A DNA stretch of 64,000 nt from NCBI RefSeq assembly GCF_033947565.1, contig NZ_JARPVX010000002.1:1-64000 (forward strand), in the 5' to 3' direction. Source of the DNA: Lichenihabitans sp033947565. GTDB taxonomy: Bacteria > Pseudomonadota > Alphaproteobacteria > Rhizobiales > Beijerinckiaceae. Below are positions 35,572 to 45,322 of this stretch, piece by piece; position 1 is the first letter of the stretch; every line of letters starts with the position of its first letter. The notes below the pieces were generated by a model. That model had not been told where the DNA came from, searched no databases, and saw nothing but the letters and a program-made list of their open reading frames with translations. The position numbers were made by a program, and so were the translations under genes.

Positions 35572-35922
35572 GTGCGCAATCCCGCAACCTGGGCCACACT
35601 GGCGCTGCTCGTTCTGGCGTCGCCCGCCGCATCAGCCGAGATGTCGATGGACCATCACGCTCATCCGGCAAGCCCGGCCGAGAAGGCCAATGCTGATGCC
35701 ATGCGGAGCATGATGACCGATATGGCGGCCAAGCCGACCGGCGACCCCGACAAGGATTTCGCCCGGATGATGATGGCGCACCATGTCGGCGCGATCGCGA
35801 TGGCCAAGGTTGAATTGCGCTATGGCCACGATGCGGCGATGCGCACCCTGGCGGACGACATCGTCGCGGCCCAGGAAAAGGAGATCGCCCAAATGAAGGC
35901 CTGGCTCGCAGCCCATCCCTGA
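35572..35922 (+). CDS. DUF305 protein, secreted, copper-associated
   Basis: The product is 116 residues with a signal sequence ending near ASA. The mature part is Met/His-rich: MSMDHHAH at the start, then DFARMMMAHHVGAIAMAKVELRYG, the DUF305 core, whose His and Met could bind copper. The start is taken as GTG 35572 because AGGA lies 7 nt before it and a signal peptide begins there; an ATG at 35542 is the longer option. It lies 33 nt after copA and is probably in the same CueR-controlled transcript. Confidence 0.88.
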   Translation: MRNPATWATLALLVLASPAASAEMSMDHHAHPASPAEKANADAMRSMMTDMAAKPTGDPDKDFARMMMAHHVGAIAMAKVELRYGHDAAMRTLADDIVAAQEKEIAQMKAWLAAHP

Positions 35923-35939
35923 CGAGGAAAAACGCTCGA

Positions 35940-35968
35940 GATCGGCGGCTCACGAAAAGCCGCCGATC
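35940..35968. terminator. Terminator hairpin between convergent genes
   Basis: An 11-bp perfect stem (35940-35950 with 35958-35968) encloses a 7-nt loop. It lies between the DUF305 gene and convergent trcR. A T-run is weak on the plus side; the minus side has TTTTT about 5 nt after the stem. Confidence 0.7.
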
Positions 35969-35984
35969 GGTCTGAAGCGTGAGA

Positions 35985-36689
35985 TCAGCCGGACGAGCGG
36001 CCGAACACGGAGGCGACGTCGACCGCGGCCTCGTCGTCCTCGCGGTGCTTGGGTCCCTTGGAACCGAACACTTCCGCTTCCGTGGACGGCTCGTAGGCGG
36101 CACGCCCCGTGGTGTATTCGGCCGGCATCAAGGTCTGGCCCTGATCCTCTTCGACCGCCGGACGATCCTTGGCGGCGCGTCCGACTTCGAAATCGAGGTC
36201 GATCTGCGAGCAAAGGCCCAGCGTGACGGGATCCATCGGCGACAGGCTGGCGGAGTTCCAGTGCGTCCGCTCGCGGATCGCCTGCAGGGTCGACTTGGTG
36301 GTACCGACGAGGCGCATGATCTGCGCATCCTTCAGCTCCCCGTGGTTGCGCACGAGCCAGAGAATGGCGTTCGGCCGGTCCTGCCGACGCGACAACGGCG
36401 TATAGCGCGGGCCGCGCTTCACCTTCACGGGCGGCAGGCGCACCTTGGACACCAGCAGCTTCAACAGGTGGCTCTTGTCGCGCTCGCCGCGCTGCAACTC
36501 TTCGCGTCCGAGCTGGCCCGAGGTGATCGGATCGTGGCCCTTGATGCCCGTCGCGACTTCGCCGTCGGCAATGCCCTTCACCTCGAGCGGGTGCAGCTTA
36601 CAGAATTCAGCGATCTGCTCGAAGGTCAGCGAGGTGTTGTCGATCAGCCAGACCGCCGTGGCCTTCGGCATCAGGGGGGCGTCGCTCAT
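35985..36689 (-). CDS. trcR: Cell cycle transcriptional regulator TrcR (formerly DUF1013)
   Basis: The product is 234 residues. The conserved family region includes MPKATAVWLIDNTSLTFEQIAEFC, LHPLEVKGIADGE, RPNAILWLVRNH and GTTKSTLQAIRERTHWN; two parts look like helix-turn-helix segments. The family is near-universal in Alphaproteobacteria and has been linked to cell-cycle transcription. The C-terminal ~60 residues are variable and charged. A candidate promoter lies at 36801-36829, giving a leader of about 100 nt with a hairpin. Confidence 0.92.
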   Translation of the reverse strand: MSDAPLMPKATAVWLIDNTSLTFEQIAEFCKLHPLEVKGIADGEVATGIKGHDPITSGQLGREELQRGERDKSHLLKLLVSKVRLPPVKVKRGPRYTPLSRRQDRPNAILWLVRNHGELKDAQIMRLVGTTKSTLQAIRERTHWNSASLSPMDPVTLGLCSQIDLDFEVGRAAKDRPAVEEDQGQTLMPAEYTTGRAAYEPSTEAEVFGSKGPKHREDDEAAVDVASVFGRSSG

Positions 36690-36738
36690 GGGTCAACTCC
36701 AGCGGCATGAGGATCGGACACGAACCAACAGGCGTTGA

Positions 36739-36765
36739 CCTCGGAAGCTTCAAACTTCCACGAGG
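36739..36765 (-). other. Hairpin in the trcR leader
   Basis: CCTCG at 36739-36743 pairs with CGAGG at 36761-36765. GAAG at 36744-36747 pairs with CTTC at 36755-36758, leaving a small bulge and a 7-nt loop. TGACC (36736-36740) and GGTCA (36771-36775) could offer an alternative outer stem. It lies about 50 nt before the trcR start codon. A regulatory role is only a guess. Confidence 0.4.
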
Positions 36766-36800
36766 GCTCAGGTCAGACCGTCCGAAAGGGAATAGCGAGT

Positions 36801-36829
36801 CATATAGACGCCACCAGGGCGGATTGCAA
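36801..36829 (-). promoter_or_regulatory. Candidate promoter of trcR
   Basis: Read on the minus strand, TTGCAA (36829-36824) is followed after exactly 17 nt by TATATG (36806-36801). Both boxes are close to the housekeeping consensus and the spacing is ideal. The nearest downstream gene on this strand is trcR. Confidence 0.5.
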
Positions 36830-36903
36830 TTCGATGACGGTGAGCCAAGCCCTCATGGGTCAAGGCCGCAGTCCAACACCGCCGCCGCGTCCTGCCACCG
36901 CGG

Positions 36904-37197
36904 TCAGCCCTGAAACAGCGACTCGCCCATCTGATCGACCATCAATTGCCCCTTCTGCAGCGCCAGAGAGGTCACCTCTTCGACCGAGGGGCTACGGTCG
37001 GCGCGGATGAAGCGGTGGGATCGCAATGTGCCATCGACCAGCTTCTCGATCAGTCCGGCCGTCTGGAACTGGCCGTTCTCCTTGAACGGCACCGCCTTGA
37101 TGGTGAAGCCCTTGTGCTCGGTCTCGCCTGTGACGGTGGCGACCTCGGCAGGAGCCGCTCCAGTCCCGGCGCCGAACAGCTTCTTCAGAAACGACAT
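36904..37197 (-). CDS. HlyU family protein
   Basis: The product is 97 residues. After a short FLKKLFG start and an Ala-rich linker, the family core is EHKGFTIKAVPFKENGQFQTAG and ending LALQKGQLMVDQMGESLF. In Vibrio, an unrelated regulator shares the name HlyU; here the name reflects Pfam family usage and the function is unknown. It lies just after the rpoD terminator on the same strand, so it needs its own promoter or read-through. Confidence 0.85.
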   Translation of the reverse strand: MSFLKKLFGAGTGAAPAEVATVTGETEHKGFTIKAVPFKENGQFQTAGLIEKLVDGTLRSHRFIRADRSPSVEEVTSLALQKGQLMVDQMGESLFQG

Positions 37198-37224
37198 TGC
37201 GGCGCCTCCCTGCGCAGCCCAAGG

Positions 37225-37248
37225 AAAAGGGGCCTTGCGGCCCCTTTT
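37225..37248 (-). terminator. Intrinsic terminator after rpoD
   Basis: A 10-bp perfect stem (37225-37234 with 37239-37248) encloses a 4-nt loop and ends in TTTT on either strand. It begins 3 nt after the rpoD stop codon, reading leftward. Confidence 0.92.
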
Positions 37249-37251
37249 CGG

Positions 37252-39300
<2,049 letters not shown>

Positions 39301-39475
39301 TCTGCGCTCCACTCCGGTCGCAAGGCTTGCAGCCCGCTTCGCGGAAGTCATCGATATGCTCACGTCGACGTCCTGGATGACCACGACCCACGACAGCGTC
39401 GTTCAGTATCGCATCGAGCCGTAAAACCCGCGTTAACCAACGGGTGCTTCGATGCGGCTGTCCGCAGCTGCGGTT

Positions 39476-41422
39476 TCAGACTTCCGGTTCGGCTCGGCCG
39501 GAACTGGTGCCGAAACCTTCGACCGTGGCCTCCATTCCGATCAGGGTTGACAAGCGCTCGCGAATGTCTTGCAGTTCGGCAAACGTCTTGTCGTTCCCGT
39601 CCTGCGCAAGCGCACGCTCGGCTACCTTGAGCTGCTTATGTAGCGCCTGCATCTTTTGATGCAAGGTCAAGGCCTGTTGGAGAACGTGATCAGCATCGCT
39701 CTCGGCGGCATCGGCCCGCAAGTGCCAATGGGGAAGCCGCTCCGCCGCCGCTTCGATGCGGGCTCTGACATCCTCGAGACCATGTCGCGCCAGGGCCTGA
39801 CGCAGCGTTCCGGGATCGTGCAGTTCCTCGCCTGAAAGGTGAACGATGGCGTCGCGCAGACGCGCGGCCTCCGGATTGCTGAATTCGAGGCCCTCGACCT
39901 GATCGAAATGCCGTTCCAGCAAGGTCGGATGATTCAGGATGGAAGCGATGATCAGCGCTTCGCGGGGCGGCAGGGCGGCACGCATCATGGCGGGGCTGCG
40001 CGAGATGCTTTCGCTCATCGGCGGCAGGCCCGACTCGCGATATCCCCGCAGCAGCGGCGGCCCGAAGGGCGAGCGGCGCCCGCCAGCCGTAGGCCCCGAA
40101 CGCTGCGCCGGTCCCCGATTGCTGCGCTGGCCGTCCGATGGGTCCCGCCGCCGCGGCCCCAGCAGCGCCGCCAGCCGCTCCTTCATGGCCGCCGCGTAAT
40201 GGCGGCGCAGCGACTCGTCCGTGATGGGCCGCACCACCTCATGCAACCGGCGCTCGAGGCCGGCCCGCTGTTCCGGCGTGGAAAAATCGTGCCCCTCGGT
40301 TTCGCGTAGCCACAACACGTCGACGAGCGGTTTCGCCTGCTCCAGCACCTCGGTGATGGCCGAAGCGCCGCCGCTGCGGGCGAGGTCGTCCGGGTCCTGC
40401 CCGTCCGGCAGGAAGGCGAAGCGCATCGACCGGCTGGGGCCGATCAACGGCAGGGTGGTCTCGACTGCCTTGAAGGCGGCCCGCCGCCCCGCCGCGTCAC
40501 CGTCGAAGCAGAGCGTCGGCTCCGGCGCCATCTTCCACAGGAGGTCGCATTGGTCGGGCGTCAGCGCCGTGCCGCAGGCCGCCACGACATTCGGGAAGCC
40601 GACCGCCGCCATGGCGACCACATCGACATAGCCTTCCACCGCCACGACGGCGCCCCGATCGTGAGCGGATTTCCGGGCCTGATGATGGTTGTACAGCAGG
40701 GCGCCCTTGTGAAAGAGCGTCGTTTCCGGCGAGTTCAGATATTTGGCCGGAACGCCTTTCTCGAGCGCCCGGCCGCCAAAGGCGATCACCCGGCCGGATC
40801 GGTCGCAGATCGGAAACATCACCCGGTCGCGGAACCGGTCATAGGGGACCTTCACCTCGTCGCCATGCACCAGCAGCCCGGCTTCGATCATGGTCTCGAG
40901 ATCGGCGTCCTGTCCGGCTAGATGGTCCCGCAGGGCATGCCGGTCGTTCGGTGCATAGCCGATGCGGAACGCGGCCTGACTGTCGGCCGAGATGCCGCGC
41001 TGTGCCAGGTAGTCACGCGCCCGGGCGCCCTCGCGACCGACGAGGCGGCGCAGGAAGAACTGGGCCGCCTTTTCGAGCACCTCGTGCAGACCCGCCCGGC
41101 GCTTTTCCTGCGCCACCGTCTCGGCGGTTCGCTGCGGCAACGGCAGGCCCGCTTCGCCGGCAAGCCGCTCCACCGCCTCGGGAAAGCTCAGGCCCTCGGT
41201 GGCCATGACGAAATCGAAGATGTTGCCGTTCTTGCCCGACGAAAAGTCGAACCACGCCATCTTGACGTCGTTGACGAAGAAGGACGGCGACTTTTCGGCG
41301 TTGAAGGGCGACAGCCCGTTCCACTCGCGCCCCGACTTCTTCAGCCGAACACGGCGCCCGACCACCTCCGACACCGGAAGGCGCGCACGTATTTCTTCCA
41401 GGAATTCGGGCGGAAAGCGCAT
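39476..41422 (-). CDS. dnaG: DNA primase (without zinc-binding cysteines)
   Basis: The product is 648 residues. The start MRFPPEFLEEIRARLPVSEVVGRRV is standard. The N-terminal finger keeps its shape but not its ligands: CPFH is replaced by SPFN, and the CxxC region reads FDFSSGKNG. The Toprim core is intact, with VAVEGYVDVVAMA and FDGDAAGRRAA. The C-terminal helicase-binding part is present. Primase makes RNA primers for Okazaki fragments. From memory, some rhizobial primases share this loss. It is upstream of rpoD on the same strand. Confidence 0.96.
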   Translation of the reverse strand: MRFPPEFLEEIRARLPVSEVVGRRVRLKKSGREWNGLSPFNAEKSPSFFVNDVKMAWFDFSSGKNGNIFDFVMATEGLSFPEAVERLAGEAGLPLPQRTAETVAQEKRRAGLHEVLEKAAQFFLRRLVGREGARARDYLAQRGISADSQAAFRIGYAPNDRHALRDHLAGQDADLETMIEAGLLVHGDEVKVPYDRFRDRVMFPICDRSGRVIAFGGRALEKGVPAKYLNSPETTLFHKGALLYNHHQARKSAHDRGAVVAVEGYVDVVAMAAVGFPNVVAACGTALTPDQCDLLWKMAPEPTLCFDGDAAGRRAAFKAVETTLPLIGPSRSMRFAFLPDGQDPDDLARSGGASAITEVLEQAKPLVDVLWLRETEGHDFSTPEQRAGLERRLHEVVRPITDESLRRHYAAAMKERLAALLGPRRRDPSDGQRSNRGPAQRSGPTAGGRRSPFGPPLLRGYRESGLPPMSESISRSPAMMRAALPPREALIIASILNHPTLLERHFDQVEGLEFSNPEAARLRDAIVHLSGEELHDPGTLRQALARHGLEDVRARIEAAAERLPHWHLRADAAESDADHVLQQALTLHQKMQALHKQLKVAERALAQDGNDKTFAELQDIRERLSTLIGMEATVEGFGTSSGRAEPEV

Positions 41423-41469
41423 GCCCCCTTGTACGCGCGGACCCGCGGTCTAGCGAGTCCGCGCGCGCA

Positions 41470-42162
41470 TCAACGCGACTGCTCCAGCACGTAAACGTGC
41501 GGCGCACCCGTCTGCAGCGTTTCGCGCGTCAGCTCCAACACCGATCCCCCCACATGGGTCACCGTGGCGGGATCGAGCCGATCGAGGAAGCGCTCGACCG
41601 GCTCGATCTTCAGCACCCCACGCGGGCTGTAATAATGCATGGGAATGATCGCCTTGGGACCGATTGCCGCGATCGCCGCATCGAGATCGTCGAGCGCGAT
41701 GGTGGCATGCTCGCCCGTCAAGGCCAGCAGGATGTCGACCGTGCCGCGCAGTGCCGCGAGCTGGGCGGGATCGACTGGGTTGCCGAGGTCGCCCATGTGC
41801 AGCACCCGCAATCCGCCGAGCGTGAACCGGTAGAGCGCGTTGGCGTCCGGGTCGCGCCCGAATTCCGACTGGTAGTCGAAGCTTCTGCTTTCATAGGCTG
41901 GAAAGCCGTGGATCGGGATGCCGAGCACTTCCGTCCCGTCGGGCGACACTGTGAGGGCGTTCACCACCACAGGGCTGCCCCGCACATGGCTCGGGTCGGA
42001 ATGGAAGTCGTCCGTGGCCGAGCTCATGATGACGAGATCGGCCGGTTCTTCGATAGGGTCGAAGCCGCTGGCATCCGGGCCGGGCGTATAGGGGTCGGTC
42101 ACCACCGCGAGGCCATCGGCCTCGAAGCGGAAGCTGGCGTGGGCGTAGAAGGTGATCTTCAT
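41470..42162 (-). CDS. Metallo-beta-lactamase-fold protein with altered metal site
   Basis: The product is 230 residues, similar to UlaG-like MBL-fold proteins: KITFYAHASFRFEADGLAVVTDPY at the start, LRVLHMGDLG in the middle and AIIPMHYYSPRG later. The usual HxHxDH block is replaced by SSATDDFHSD, so two metal ligands are missing while the later His-x-x-Asp and His remain. Hydrolase activity is therefore uncertain. It lies 48 nt downstream of the dnaG start and is probably a separate unit with the monooxygenase-like gene at 42190. Confidence 0.85.
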   Translation of the reverse strand: MKITFYAHASFRFEADGLAVVTDPYTPGPDASGFDPIEEPADLVIMSSATDDFHSDPSHVRGSPVVVNALTVSPDGTEVLGIPIHGFPAYESRSFDYQSEFGRDPDANALYRFTLGGLRVLHMGDLGNPVDPAQLAALRGTVDILLALTGEHATIALDDLDAAIAAIGPKAIIPMHYYSPRGVLKIEPVERFLDRLDPATVTHVGGSVLELTRETLQTGAPHVYVLEQSR

Positions 42163-42189
42163 GGGTCGGTCTCGCTGGGGATGCGCGGT

Positions 42190-42477
42190 CTAGATCTTCT
42201 CGCCCGTGAAGAGTTCCCAGGAGTGACAAAGCTCGGCCTGCTGTTCACCGAAGGCCACGAGGTGCGGCGCCTTCATGTGAGCTTCCCAGGCCGAGCGGCT
42301 GGCCCAGCTCTCGGTGAACATGAAGAGGTTCGGCTGATCGTGCGAACGGTGTAGCTCATAGGTCAAACAGCCCGCCTCCGCGCGGGTCGGCGCGACCAGG
42401 CCCTGCAGCACGCCCCGCAGCTTCTCCTCGGATCCGTCCTTGGCCGTCAGCCTGGCGATCACTGTCAGCGGTTCCAT
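42190..42477 (-). CDS. Antibiotic biosynthesis monooxygenase (ABM) domain protein
   Basis: The product is 95 residues, one ABM domain. It starts PLTVIARLTAKDGSEEKLRGVLQGLV, then has GCLTYELHRSHDQPNLFMFTESWAS and SAWEAHMKAPHL. Small members act on quinols or heme or have unknown substrates; they need no bound cofactor. Its stop is 27 nt before the MBL-fold gene. Confidence 0.9.
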   Translation of the reverse strand: MEPLTVIARLTAKDGSEEKLRGVLQGLVAPTRAEAGCLTYELHRSHDQPNLFMFTESWASRSAWEAHMKAPHLVAFGEQQAELCHSWELFTGEKI

Positions 42478-42618
42478 AGTGTCCTCCCATCGATGGCATC
42501 CGGCTCGTTCGGCCGTCTTGAACGCGGCCGACCCGCCCGTGCAGGGTCATGTAGCGCGGCGGGACCATGCCTCCAGGCCGTGGCGCGGCAATGCTTGACG
42601 GAGCCGGGCCCGACGGGC

Positions 42619-43485
42619 ATGGCCTCGACCATCATGCCCATCTTCGCCATCCCGTATCCCGTCATCGACCCCGTGCTGGTGTCCATCGGGCCGTTCCCGA
42701 TCCGCTGGTATGCCCTCGCCTATATCTCGGGACTGGTGATGGGCTGGGCGACGACGCGGTTCCTTGTCGCGCGCGACCGGTTCTGGCGACCCGGCCAGCC
42801 GCGTCCCACCGTGCTCAGCATCGACGATCTGGTGGTTTATATCGCGGTCGGCATCATCGTGGGCGGGCGCCTCGGCTATGTGCTGTTCTACAACCTGCCG
42901 TTCTTCCTCGATCATCCGACGGAGATCCCGAAGCTGTGGACTGGCGGCATGGCGTTCCACGGCGGGCTGATCGGGGCCGTGCTGGGCTTCGCGATCTTTG
43001 CCTGGCGCAACCGGCTGCCGGTGCTGAGCGTGGGAGACGTCGTGGCGGCCGGCGTCCCGTTCGGCCTCCTGTTCGGGCGCCTCGCCAATTTCATCAAGCC
43101 GGAACTCTGGGGCCGTGCCTCGGACGTGCCTTGGGCGATGGTGTTCCCGGGTGCCGGGCCGCTCCCGCGCCACCCGAGCCAGCTCTACGAGGCGGCGCTC
43201 GAAGGCGTTGCGCTGCTACTGATCCTGGCGATCGCGATCCGGGGTGGGGCGCTGCGCCGGCCCGGACTCGTCTGCGGCCTGTTCGCGATCGGCTACGGCA
43301 CGGCCCGTATCATCGTCGAATTCTTCCGCGAGCCTGACGCGCAGCTCGGCTTTCTGTTCGGCGGCGCCACGATGGGCATGCTGCTTTCCGTGCCGCTGAT
43401 CCTGGTGGGCCTCGGTCTCGTGGTGTCCGCAAGGCGGCGCCCGCTGCCGCCGATTTACGGGCCGGAGGTCACCCTCAAGCCGTGA
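42619..43485 (+). CDS. lgt: Prolipoprotein diacylglyceryl transferase
   Basis: The enzyme attaches diacylglycerol to the lipobox Cys of prelipoproteins in the inner membrane. The product is 288 residues with about seven spans. Markers are the start DPVLVSIGPFPIRWYALAY, the block GGMAFHGGLIGA with the essential His, GRLANFIKPELWGR, and HPSQLYEAALEG. The ATG at 42619 is used; 42634 is possible. Its 3' end overlaps the convergent selenoprotein-like gene by 11 nt. The lipoprotein at 61.8 kb would be a substrate. Confidence 0.97.
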   Translation: MASTIMPIFAIPYPVIDPVLVSIGPFPIRWYALAYISGLVMGWATTRFLVARDRFWRPGQPRPTVLSIDDLVVYIAVGIIVGGRLGYVLFYNLPFFLDHPTEIPKLWTGGMAFHGGLIGAVLGFAIFAWRNRLPVLSVGDVVAAGVPFGLLFGRLANFIKPELWGRASDVPWAMVFPGAGPLPRHPSQLYEAALEGVALLLILAIAIRGGALRRPGLVCGLFAIGYGTARIIVEFFREPDAQLGFLFGGATMGMLLSVPLILVGLGLVVSARRRPLPPIYGPEVTLKP

Positions 43486-43768
43486 TGACGCGGTCGGTGT
43501 GGCCGAGGTCGCGCTCGGGATCGAGCTTGTCGCGCACCCGCTGCTTCAACAGTTTGACGTCGGGGAACCCGCCGTCGCGTTTCCGCTCCCAGATCACCTC
43601 GCCGTCATAGGTGATGACGAAGATGCCGCCGGTGCCGGGCGACAGCGCCACCTCGCCGAGGTCGAGCCCGAAGGTGGAGAGCAGCTCCTGCGCCATCCAG
43701 GCGGAGCGCATCAGCCAGTTGCACTGGGTGCAATAGGTGATGACGATCTTGGGCTTCTCGGTTTCCAT
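43475..43768 (-). CDS. SelT/SelW/SelH (Rdx) family thioredoxin-like protein
   Basis: The product is 97 residues. The redox motif is CTQC at about residues 13-16 (ITYCTQCNWLMRSAWMAQELL), with cysteine where animal selenoproteins have Sec. GTGGIFVITYDGEVIWERKRDGGFPD completes the fold. The precise redox partner is unknown. The gene overlaps the end of lgt on the other strand by 11 nt. Confidence 0.92.
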   Translation of the reverse strand: METEKPKIVITYCTQCNWLMRSAWMAQELLSTFGLDLGEVALSPGTGGIFVITYDGEVIWERKRDGGFPDVKLLKQRVRDKLDPERDLGHTDRVITA

Positions 43769-43856
43769 GGCGATCCGTCCCGTTCGTCACCACTGGTGCG
43801 GCGGCCATCAGACTGCCATCCCGGCCGACATCTGACAACGTCGCCGGGCAGAACCT

Positions 43857-44576
43857 CTATTGGGCCGCGACGGACAAAGGCTCTCCGAGCCGATCATCGG
43901 TCTCGATGCGGCCCGAACGCAGGCGGATCGTACGATCGCAGCGGGCCGCCAGATCGGCGTCGTGGGTGACCAGCACCAGCGTGGCGCCGCGCGCCGCCCG
44001 GGTGGCGAAGATCAGCTCGACGATGCTTTCGCCCGTGGCGTCGTCGAGGTTGCCGGTCGGCTCGTCGGCCACCAGGATGGCCGGGTCAGGCGCCAAGGCC
44101 CGCGCCAAGGCCACGCGCTGCTGTTCGCCGCCCGAGAGTTGCGCCGGGTAATGGTCGAGGCGGTGCGCGAGGCCGACTGCGTCGAGTTCGCGGCGCGCCA
44201 CCTCGAGAGCATCGGAACGGCCCGCGAGTTCCAGCGGCACCGCCACGTTTTCAAGCGCCGTCATGGTCGGAATCAGATGGAACGACTGGAACACGATGCC
44301 GATGCGTCGCCCGCGCAGGCCCGCCAACGCATCTTCGCCGAGCGCCGTGATGTCCTGCCCTTCCAGCCGGACGCTGCCGCGTTCCGGACGCTCCAGCCCG
44401 GCCAGGACCATCAACAGCGTGGATTTGCCCGAGCCCGAATGCCCCGTGATGCCGAGGGCCTCGCCGGCCGCCACATCGAGGTCCAATCCCTTGAGGATAT
44501 GGACGCGGGCGGCCCCACGTCCCAGGCTGACGTGGACGTCGCGGAGCGCGATGGTGGGAGCGGACGATGACGACAT
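43857..44576 (-). CDS. ABC transporter ATP-binding protein, LolD/YbbA type
   Basis: The product is 239 residues. Walker A GHSGSGKST, Q-loop FQSFHLIPTMTALENVAVPLEL, signature LSGGEQQRVALARAL and Walker B ILVADEPTGNLD identify the LolD/MacB/YbbA group. In most genomes a FtsX-like permease (YbbP) directly follows; here the next gene downstream is a small redox protein, so no partner is visible. The ATG at 44576 overlaps the start of the divergent arylesterase gene by 10 nt, and the two genes commonly sit side by side in relatives. Confidence 0.92.
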   Translation of the reverse strand: MSSSSAPTIALRDVHVSLGRGAARVHILKGLDLDVAAGEALGITGHSGSGKSTLLMVLAGLERPERGSVRLEGQDITALGEDALAGLRGRRIGIVFQSFHLIPTMTALENVAVPLELAGRSDALEVARRELDAVGLAHRLDHYPAQLSGGEQQRVALARALAPDPAILVADEPTGNLDDATGESIVELIFATRAARGATLVLVTHDADLAARCDRTIRLRSGRIETDDRLGEPLSVAAQ

Positions 44577-45304
44577 TCGGAACCTGGTTGCGGCGCGGAC
44601 CGGCGCTTCACCTGACATATGGCGGGGCGCAGCCGCGATGCCAGGGCGTCGGCGCCGTCCGACCGCATCGCCTGGGAGCCCTGGCACTCTCGGTGCTTCT
44701 TGCGGTCGTGTCGGCGCCTGATCTCGCGATGGCCCGCACGCTTCAGATCGTCGCTTTCGGGGACAGCCTGATGGCCGGCTACAACCTGCCGCCCGGCGAT
44801 GACTACCCGGCTCGGCTGCAGGCGGCCTTGCGGCAGCAGAGCCTCGATGTGACGGTCACCAACGCCAGCGTTTCGGGCGATACCACGACCGGCGGCCTCG
44901 ACCGGCTCGACTGGTCGGTGCCGGACGGGACCGACGGCGTGTTGCTCGAGCTTGGCGCCAACGACATGCTGCGCGGGCAGGACCCCAGCCTGACCAAGCA
45001 GAACCTCAGCGCCATGATCGGCAGATTGCAGGCCCGCCACATCGCCGTGTTCCTGATGGGCATGAAGGCCACACCGACGCTCGGGGCGGATTACGTCGGC
45101 CGCTTCGACGCGATCTATCCGGACCTCGCGAAGGCGGACGGGCTGCCGCTCGATCCGTTCTTCCTCGACGGCGTTGCCGGACAGGCGAAGTTGCAACTCG
45201 CCGACGGCATGCACCCGAACCCCGACGGAGTTGCGGCCATGGTGGCCAGGACGGCGCCGGCCGTCGCTGCATGGCTGAAAGGGTTGCCGGCCGGCAGAAG
45301 GTGA
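44567..45304 (+). CDS. SGNH/GDSL arylesterase (TesA-like)
   Basis: The product is 245 residues. All SGNH blocks are present: AFGDSLMAGYNLP with the nucleophile Ser, SVSGDTTTGG, LGANDMLRG, and DGMHPNPDG with the catalytic Asp/His. A hydrophobic stretch LGALALSVLLAVVSAPDLAMA before the domain is a signal sequence for export. The N-terminal ~35 residues before it are long and basic. The start ATG at 44567 overlaps the divergent ABC gene by 10 nt; in-frame later starts are TTG or GTG. It hydrolyses esters or lysophospholipids in the periplasm. Confidence 0.92.
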   Translation: MTTFGTWLRRGPALHLTYGGAQPRCQGVGAVRPHRLGALALSVLLAVVSAPDLAMARTLQIVAFGDSLMAGYNLPPGDDYPARLQAALRQQSLDVTVTNASVSGDTTTGGLDRLDWSVPDGTDGVLLELGANDMLRGQDPSLTKQNLSAMIGRLQARHIAVFLMGMKATPTLGADYVGRFDAIYPDLAKADGLPLDPFFLDGVAGQAKLQLADGMHPNPDGVAAMVARTAPAVAAWLKGLPAGRR

Positions 45305-45322
45305 CGCGGCAAGACCGATGTT

